Source: Auricularia sp. M13
Lineage: Eukaryota; Basidiomycota; Agaricomycetes; Auriculariales; Auriculariaceae
Direction: 5' to 3'
DNA: 64,000 bases
NCBI GenBank assembly: GCA_037042915.1
Contig: CM073200.1
Location: 2,972,832 to 3,036,831, forward strand
The position numbers were made by a program, and so were the translations under genes. Shown here one piece after another: positions 57,666 to 64,000 of the stretch; the first letter of the stretch is position 1, and each line of letters begins with the position of its first letter. The notes beneath the pieces are model-generated. The model was not told the origin of the DNA and searched no databases. It saw only the letters and a program-made list of their open reading frames with translations.

Positions 57666-57964
57666 AAGGGGCGGACACGATCAGAATAACAGTTTAAGGG
57701 TCCCCAAGGTGGTCGTGGGAAGATGCCGGATGCAGCCGATGCCGAGCCGCCGGCATCCTCCTGCCAGCCACCTTGGGAGAAAAGCAGCACTCGGAACGTC
57801 ATGTATATTGTAATCAAATGGTTTTATAAGCTTTTTTGGGTGTCTCAGAGGCGGTGGAATATGCAGGAGCAGCATGCCGGCGGCGCGGCATCGGCTGCAT
57901 CCGGCATCTTCCCACGACCACCTTGGGGACCCTTAAACTGTTATTCTGATCGTGTCCGCCCCTT
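57666..57964. mobile_element. 299-bp MITE with long terminal inverted repeats
   Basis: Both ends start AAGGGGCGGACACGATCAG when read inwards, and the inverted arms stay near-perfect for about 80 bp (57666-~57748 and ~57884-57964), enclosing a ~135-bp AT-richer middle. A 10-bp direct repeat flanks it. Long arms and a 9-11-bp duplication are the known signature of Mutator-like (MULE) MITEs; hAT elements would give 8 bp. No transposase is encoded. Family assignment is inference from size and duplication length. Confidence 0.85.
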
Positions 57965-57974
57965 GGCCACGTCC
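57965..57974 (+). repeat. Target-site duplication, right (GGCCACGTCC)
   Basis: Second copy of the ten-base duplication bounding the MITE. Confidence 0.9.
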
Positions 57975-59055
57975 GATCCTCGGCATTACAGTACCGAAAA
58001 AGCGCGTAAGCGACGATGACACGTGATTGCAATCGCGCCGCTTAAAATTTATCTTATCTTCGTCAGCCACAGGTCGCCAGATGAAGCAGCTTTTTCACTT
58101 GCGCAGAGAGAGGTCCCTGAAAGCGTTGGGTTATCTTATCTTCGTCGGTCAGAAGCGCAGCTCACGCGCTCGAGACGAAAGCCCGGCGGCCCTGCACGGG
58201 CGCGCGCGCCCGAAGCGCCGTGACTGAACAGCCCAGCTCGGAGGGCGCCTGCAGCTGGCGTATCGCGTGTGAAGGCTTTCTCACGAGTCGCGACGAGAAG
58301 ACAGCCGTCTTCGCCCAGGAACACTGCCAGTGGATTCATTAGCCCCAGCGAGCTAGTGCAAGCGGCAAGCATTCCAGAGTCAACTGTTTCACTCCAACTT
58401 GAAGCCACAGTTTTGAGGGTGCCAACAACGCCACATTTCAGGGAAAGCAGCTATTAATAATACTATATGGCAGAGTGGTTTATGAAAGGCTGGATTCGAC
58501 GGCTAGATCGTCATCGCGTGCAAGTTGTGCGTGGCAATGCGTTCATACTGTGCAGGTACTCGGAAATCAAAGGTACAGCTTCAAGTGCGCGCGAGTGTGG
58601 GGATCGACGCTTGTTTTTCTTTCGAGTACAGCGTACTGTATCGCTTTTCCCTTGCGCGTGTACAAGAATTGCTCGCAGCGGTGTTTCCCCCGGTCGATCC
58701 TTGTCAGCCTGGGAATATTAGGCACTGTATGCATCGCATCGCGGTGGAGTCTGGCCACTGGCACCAGGCAGGCCAACGTCGATACATATCGAGTCCAACG
58801 TCGGAGAAGCTGCACGCCGGGCGGCTGAGAAGCCAGCTGGACGATGAGAAAAGAGGGATCGCCAGGCCCCCTTTCATGGAGAGGCATCGGATTTGCACCC
58901 GCGCGAACGGGGCTTCGTGATCGGCGCCGCGACGAACCGAGCAGCGCGTCCAAACACGCCGGACGCGAAATGTTAATGGCACCTGCCAGTGCTCGCGCCT
59001 TACAAAGAGCCACTCCTGCCTCCTGCCTCCTCCTCCCGGCCCCGCCATCCCCGCC
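57975..59055. other. Intergenic region before the PPO gene
   Basis: About 1.1 kb between divergent genes. No coding or RNA feature is supported; it presumably holds the promoters of RIB3 (before the insertion) and of the oxygenase gene. Confidence 0.4.
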
Positions 59056-62000
59056 ATGTTCAATACTCTGACGCGCGCAGCAGCGGTGAGCGTCGGTGCC
59101 CAGCTTTAAAGCACACTGACTGACTGACACGGCGCATAGAGCGTGCTCGACACCGCGTCGCAGGTCGCCAACCTCGCCGTGCTCGCCCAGCGGCCCATCC
59201 TCGACGACGGCAAGCAGGACACCCACTCCGCCGGCCTGCGCGCGCTCGAGGCCGTCAAGGCCCAGTTCAGGCTCGGCCTCCCGCTGCTGCCCAACCCGAC
59301 GAACGTCGTGAGTGCCCCAGTCCCAGGCTCGGGCCGACGCTGAGCTGACGGCCGCGGCCAGGACGCGATCATGGACGCGCTCGCCCACACCGACAGCGGC
59401 ATCGACGACCGCAAGTGGCTGCTCGAGGAGGTGCTCATGATCCTCGCCCGCCTGCCCAAGGACTCCTGGCTCAGCCAGATGCTCGAGAACCGCATCGTCG
59501 AGCTCTGTGCGTCTTTGCGCCCGACCGACCGACCGACTGTTCGATGCTGAGCATTTCCCGCAGTCTACAGGGACCTGCCGCACCCGCCCTCGACGTTCCT
59601 CGGCCGCCCGCCGCTGCTGCCGTCCTTCCTCTCCTCGGGCTCCTCCGCGTCCTCCTCGCCCGCCGTCTCGCGCGCAGGCAGCGTCTTCCTCGGCAAAGCA
59701 AACGGCAGCGGCAACGGCAACGGCTACGGCCTGCCCAACGGAACCGGACCCGCGCACGCCGACGCGACGCCGTACCCGCCGCCGGACGTGTTCTCCGGGA
59801 AGCCGTACGCCCACCGCATGCCCGACGGCTCGAACAACAACCCGCTCTTCCCCGACCTCGGCCGCGCGGGCATGCCCTACGCCCGCAGCGTCCCGCCCCG
59901 CAACCCGCTGCCGCAGCACGCGCTCCCGGACCCCGGCGTCGTTTTTGATGTCCTGCTCAGGCGCCAGGAGGTGCGTCGGCCCCTACCTTCCCTTCGCGGC
60001 TTCTCGCGTGCAGAAGTGTTTGGAGCTCACACGCGTTCTGTCTGGCGCGCGCCATCTACTCTAGTTCAAAGAGCACCCGGCGCAGATATCGTCGCTCTTC
60101 ATGGCGTTCGCGAACATCATGTGCGTTCCTCCATTCCGAGGGGGGCGAATTCTCACACGTCGCTCGCAGCATCCACTCGCTCTTCCGCACGTCGCACACG
60201 CAAAACACCATCAACGACACCTCGTCCTACCTCGACCTCTCCCCGCTCTACGGCCACAACGAGGAGGCGCAGAACAAGGTCCGCATCAAGGACGGCCGCG
60301 GGCTGCTAAAGGTGCGCCCTGTTATCGTGCAGGGTCGCGAGACTGACTAAACGTGCCTCGGCCCGGATCTGCATTTGTCGCTGCAGGAGGATACGTTCGC
60401 CGACGAGAGGCTGCTCATGATGCCCGAGGCCGTGGGCGCGCTGCTTGTTCTGTTCTGCCGGAACCACAATGTGCGTGAGATTGAGCTATATTTATGCGGC
60501 GTGGATGCTAATAGGGCTGTTTTTTTTATTCGAAGTATGTCGCGCGGCGCATCCTGCTCATCAACGAGCAGCAGAAGTTCAAGGAGCCGACGGAGGAGTG
60601 GCGGCGCGCGAGCCCGAGCGCGATGGAGGAGCAGGACGACGAGATCTTCAACAAGGCGCGCTTGGTCAACTGTGGCTACGTGCGTCCTCGCCGTCGATGT
60701 GCTGCTTGTTGCGGGCTCATGTTGCTTGCCGGACACAGTTTATGCAGGTTATTCTCGGCGATTATCTGGGCTCTATCTTGGGCACCGTGCGCGAAGGCTC
60801 GGATTGGTGTCTCGATCCGCTGCAGGTGCGTCCTCCCCTTCTTGGAGAGAGCTGAGAGCTGACGGAGCGGGACTCGCAACGCGCAGTCCATCCGCACGCT
60901 GACGCACGAGCTCGTCCCGCGCGGCGAGGGCAACGTCATCTCCGTCGAGTTCAACCTGCTGTACAGGGTGAGACTTTGCATCTGAGGCTGAGGTTCGCAA
61001 AGGCCGCAATCTCATGCTATGCGCAGTGGCACGCGGCGCTGTCGAAGCAGGACGAGGAGTGGCTGACGAACGACGTGTTCGGCAAGCTCTTCCCCGGCAA
61101 GTCGCCCGACAGCGTCACGCCGCGCGAGTTCCTGACGGCCGTGCGCGCGTGGATGCGCAAGACCGACAGCGACCCGGGCAAGTGGGACTTTGGCTCGTAC
61201 GCCCGCCCCGCCTTTTTTCCCCCATCGCGCATCTCACCCCTCTTTCCGCACCCGCTAGGCTGAAGCGCCAGGGCAACGGCAGGTTCAAGGACGACGACTT
61301 GGCGCGCGTGATGAAGGAGGCGACGACGAACGTCGCGGGCGCGTTTGGCGCGCGCGGCACGCCCGCCGTGCTCCGCGTCGTGGAGATGATGGCGATCGAG
61401 CAGGCGCGCAATTGGGGCGTGTGCTCGTTGAACGAGTTCAGGAAGTTTATGGGCTTGAAACGTGCGTTATCTTCTTTTTGCTTTTTTTTTTTTGGCCACA
61501 GTTAGGCGGCGTATGATAACTGGCCGTCCGTCCACACACAGCTTACTCCAGCTTCGAGGAGTGGAATCCTGATCCCCGCATCCATGTGCGTGCTCTTGCG
61601 AAAGGAGGATGCTATTTTCTGACCGTGTTTTAGGAGCCTGCGATGCGTCTCTACGGCGACATCGAGCATCTCGAGCTCTATGTAGGGTGGCCAAGTTGTG
61701 AGCGTCACCGCGGTTACTGATATCCCGTTGTAGGTGGGCTTGCAGGCCGAGGAATCGAAGAAGCCTCGCCCCGGTGCAGGCTTGTGCCCCGGCTTCACCA
61801 TCTCACGCGCCATTCTGGCCGACGCCGTCTGCCTCGTGCGCGGTGACCGCTTCCTCACCACCGACTTCACTCGTATGTGCATGTTCCCAAATACCTCATC
61901 GCCTCTTAACCGGCAACATCTAGCATTCAACCTCTCCTCGTGGGGCTACCAGGACTGCGCACGCGACTTGAACAACGGCTCGTTTGGTGGCCAGCTCTCG

Positions 62001-64000
62001 AAGCTGCTGATGCGCACACTGCCCGACCACTACAACGACCGCAGCATCTACGCGCACTTCCCGATGCTCACCCCGCCCGCGGTGCACGAGATCCTTGCGA
62101 AGCTGGGCATCGCGGACAAGTACGACTTCGAGATGAACTCGACCATCAAGACGACCAAGGTCGTCGAGACCGCCGCTGCGTGCCGCAATGTGCTCAAGGA
62201 CTGGCGCAACTTCCCTGTTGCGTATGCGGAATTCATGAAGGACATCACTGATGGCTATGGGATGTATCTCGCGCATAATGATACCGTCAAGCATCGTCGC
62301 GATCGGCTGCTGGTACGTGTTGCGTTGAGGAACACTCCCGTCCCATCCTGCTCACTCGCTTTGTTGTAGATCCGCGACGCACTCTTCGCGCCCGGGCAGA
62401 TCGACCTCTACGCGCGGTTCTACCTCAACCAGACGCGCAAGCTCATCCGCGAGAAGAGCTATACACTTGTGGGCAGTGACGTCCGCTCCGTCGATATCGT
62501 CCGCGACGTTGTCAACTTGGTTCCCGTCCACTGGGTCTCCGAGCATGTCGTACGTTACATACCTATTCATTGCGCGAGCGTCTCTCACCTCCCTGCGTGG
62601 CAGGCTGGCATCCCGCTCAAGACACACGAGAACCCGCGGGGCGCGCACACCGAGATGGAGGTGTATCAGATGACCGCGGTGATGTTTGAGTGAGCGCAAC
62701 ACCTGCCGCAGTCTCGGGCTTCTCCCTTGGCTGACGCTGGCGTCCCATAGGTTCATGTTCCTCAACACGCGCCCTGTCGCCGGGTGGAACCTGCGCGAGC
62801 AGTCGCTGGCGTTCTCGCGCATGTTCCTGGGCGAGATCAAGGCGCACCTGCAGGAGATTGCGCGCGGCCACTTCTCGCTGTCCGGCGCGAAGGACGCGCT
62901 GATCCACTTCATTGTCGGGCAGAATAGCCACGCGCACGACTTCCTCCGCAGACTTACCAGCATGAACACCACCGCGACCCTTGATGAGCTTGCGTACAGC
63001 GTCCTCGGGACTGTCGTGGCGAGCGTTCCTGATTATGGACAAGGTCTGCCTTGATTTCCCCCCTGGGCCTTTGCTTCGTTGCCACAACTGATTCCGTTTA
63101 GCCGCCGCGCACGTTATCAACTTTTACCTCGAGGAGCACCACCACGCTCAGAAGGAGCACATATGCAGGCTTGCGTTGCGCGTGGACGATGAGTCGAACC
63201 GTCTCTTGACGGGATACGTCCTTGAGGCCCTTCGTGAGTACTAGCCACCTAGGCTCGGATAGTTACTGAGATGCCGCGATGTGTTCTCCAGGTCTCGATC
63301 CGCAGGTGGGATTGCTCGTTTTTCGACTGCACACTCTGTCCTCAACTTTTCTCTAGACCCCCGGCTTGTTCAGAGACGTGGCTGCGGACACCGAGGTGGA
63401 CCAGGGCCCCGGGTTGCCGAAGCTCCGCATCAACAGGGGAGAACGGGTTTTCGTCAGCCTCGCAAAGGCGAACCTAGACGTAAGTGTCTCATTATACTCG
63501 ACCCTGGCCTACAACGCTGAATACTTCACCTTCGCAGCCTGAGGCGTTCGGTCCCGACTGTCATCATGCCATCGACCCGGAGCGTGCGCATAGGGACTAC
63601 CTGTTGTTTAGGCACGGTGCTCAGACGATGCTCAACGACGAGTTCCTCGAAAAGGTAGGGAACTTTGTACCTCAGGCCGTTGAGAGGGTTCCCTTGCTCA
63701 CCTGGCGTACAGACGATGCCCCAGGTCATCCGTGCTGTGTTCAGCCTAAAAAACATCCGTCGCGCTCCCGGACGCAGTGGGCAGCTGAATAGGTGCGTGT
63801 AGTGTGCTCTTGTCGAGTCTCGTCCTCATTATCCACCATGGTGGTGGTCTCTCTAGGATTACCCTTAACTGGCACGGCGCGCCGCGTAAGTTGTATATCA
63901 ACGCCAAGGGCACGATCACTCCGTGGCCCGAATCGCTCGTTATTCAGGTAAGGACTTGCTCCCTCATTGTTACTATTCTAACTGCCTCTGCCTCGCAGTA
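59056..64000 (+). CDS. Psi-factor-producing oxygenase / linoleate dioxygenase, partial at right edge
   Basis: A fungal Ppo-type fusion: N-terminal animal-peroxidase/cyclooxygenase-like fatty-acid dioxygenase and C-terminal P450-like domain. Start MFNTLTRAAA, then SVLDTASQVANLAVLAQRPI. Heme dioxygenase landmarks are HSLFRTSHT (distal His), INDTSSYLDLSPLYG and FNLLYRWHAAL, where Tyr and His match the COX catalytic Tyr and proximal heme ligand. Later exons carry GFTISRAILADAVCLVRGDR, the P450-like part FMFLNTRPVAGWNLREQ, FYLEEHHHAQK and RVFVSLAKANLD. Where family members usually have GAFKCLGED the protein reads LLFRHGAQTMLND, without the heme-thiolate Cys. About 20 exons; the last complete one ends ITPWPESLVIQ and a donor follows, so the gene continues past 64000. 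Confidence 0.88.

Noticed and set aside
58567-59919. 450-residue minus-strand frame opposite the oxygenase gene
   Set aside because: It mirrors GC-rich codons of the plus-strand exons, has no domain and ignores the introns; it is a shadow.

Overview
The window is nuclear DNA of a filamentous basidiomycete, most likely an Agaricomycete. This rests on densely packed genes broken by many ~45-60 nt GT..AG introns, an intron-containing histone H4 gene, a KDZ-type transposase gene with CxC5/CxC6-like cysteine clusters, a psi-factor-type oxygenase, and ORFs of a kind that is multicopy in Agaricomycetes. No finer placement is claimed.

Left third (1-21 kb): an accessory, decaying region. It starts with a 2.2-kb non-autonomous element (482-2691, minus) that keeps the split direct repeats of Ngaro/DIRS-type tyrosine-recombinase retrotransposons around one gag-like zinc-finger ORF. 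Then come shards of host genes (Hsp70 ~4.5-5.0 kb, RhoGEF DEP domain ~5.4-5.8 kb) and a GGGGCCCC-rich repeat with a sharp end at 5881. Three long uncharacterised genes follow (6.35-10.4 kb minus, 11.6-13.1 kb minus, 14.0-15.2 kb plus), at least two with frame breaks, and then a broken KDZ transposase gene (16.4-19.5 kb) preceded by a cluster of look-alike hairpins. A second copy of the GGGGCCCC repeat (sharp end 19786) abuts a truncated HNH-nuclease-like gene (19.8-21.1 kb).

Middle (22-38 kb): mostly housekeeping genes. In order: histone H4, cardiolipin synthase, a Rab4-type GTPase, a mitochondrial SLC25 carrier, an inverted second copy of the HNH gene (27.6-29.0 kb), a TPR/F-box/LRR protein, a stray RhoGEF CNH fragment, ATP synthase subunit 4, a ubiquitin-like/WLM metalloprotease, a family-16-type methyltransferase and a secreted, probably GPI-anchored aspartic protease. 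The two HNH copies face away from each other and bracket the H4-to-carrier block.

Right third (38-64 kb): an ankyrin protein, an AAA+ ATPase, the RING E3 ligase DSC1/TUL1, SAGA subunit SPT20, RNase P/MRP subunit POP5, a poly-Q protein, a U6 snRNA locus, a secreted type-B carboxylesterase, adjacent biotin (AONS) and riboflavin (RIB3) genes, a 299-bp MITE with a 10-bp target duplication just upstream of RIB3, and a long psi-factor/linoleate dioxygenase gene that runs off the right edge. Eukaryotic genes here have no operons; relations between neighbours are by position only. Splice sites were assigned by eye from GT/AG borders and family conservation, so exon ends may be off by a few bases where not stated.
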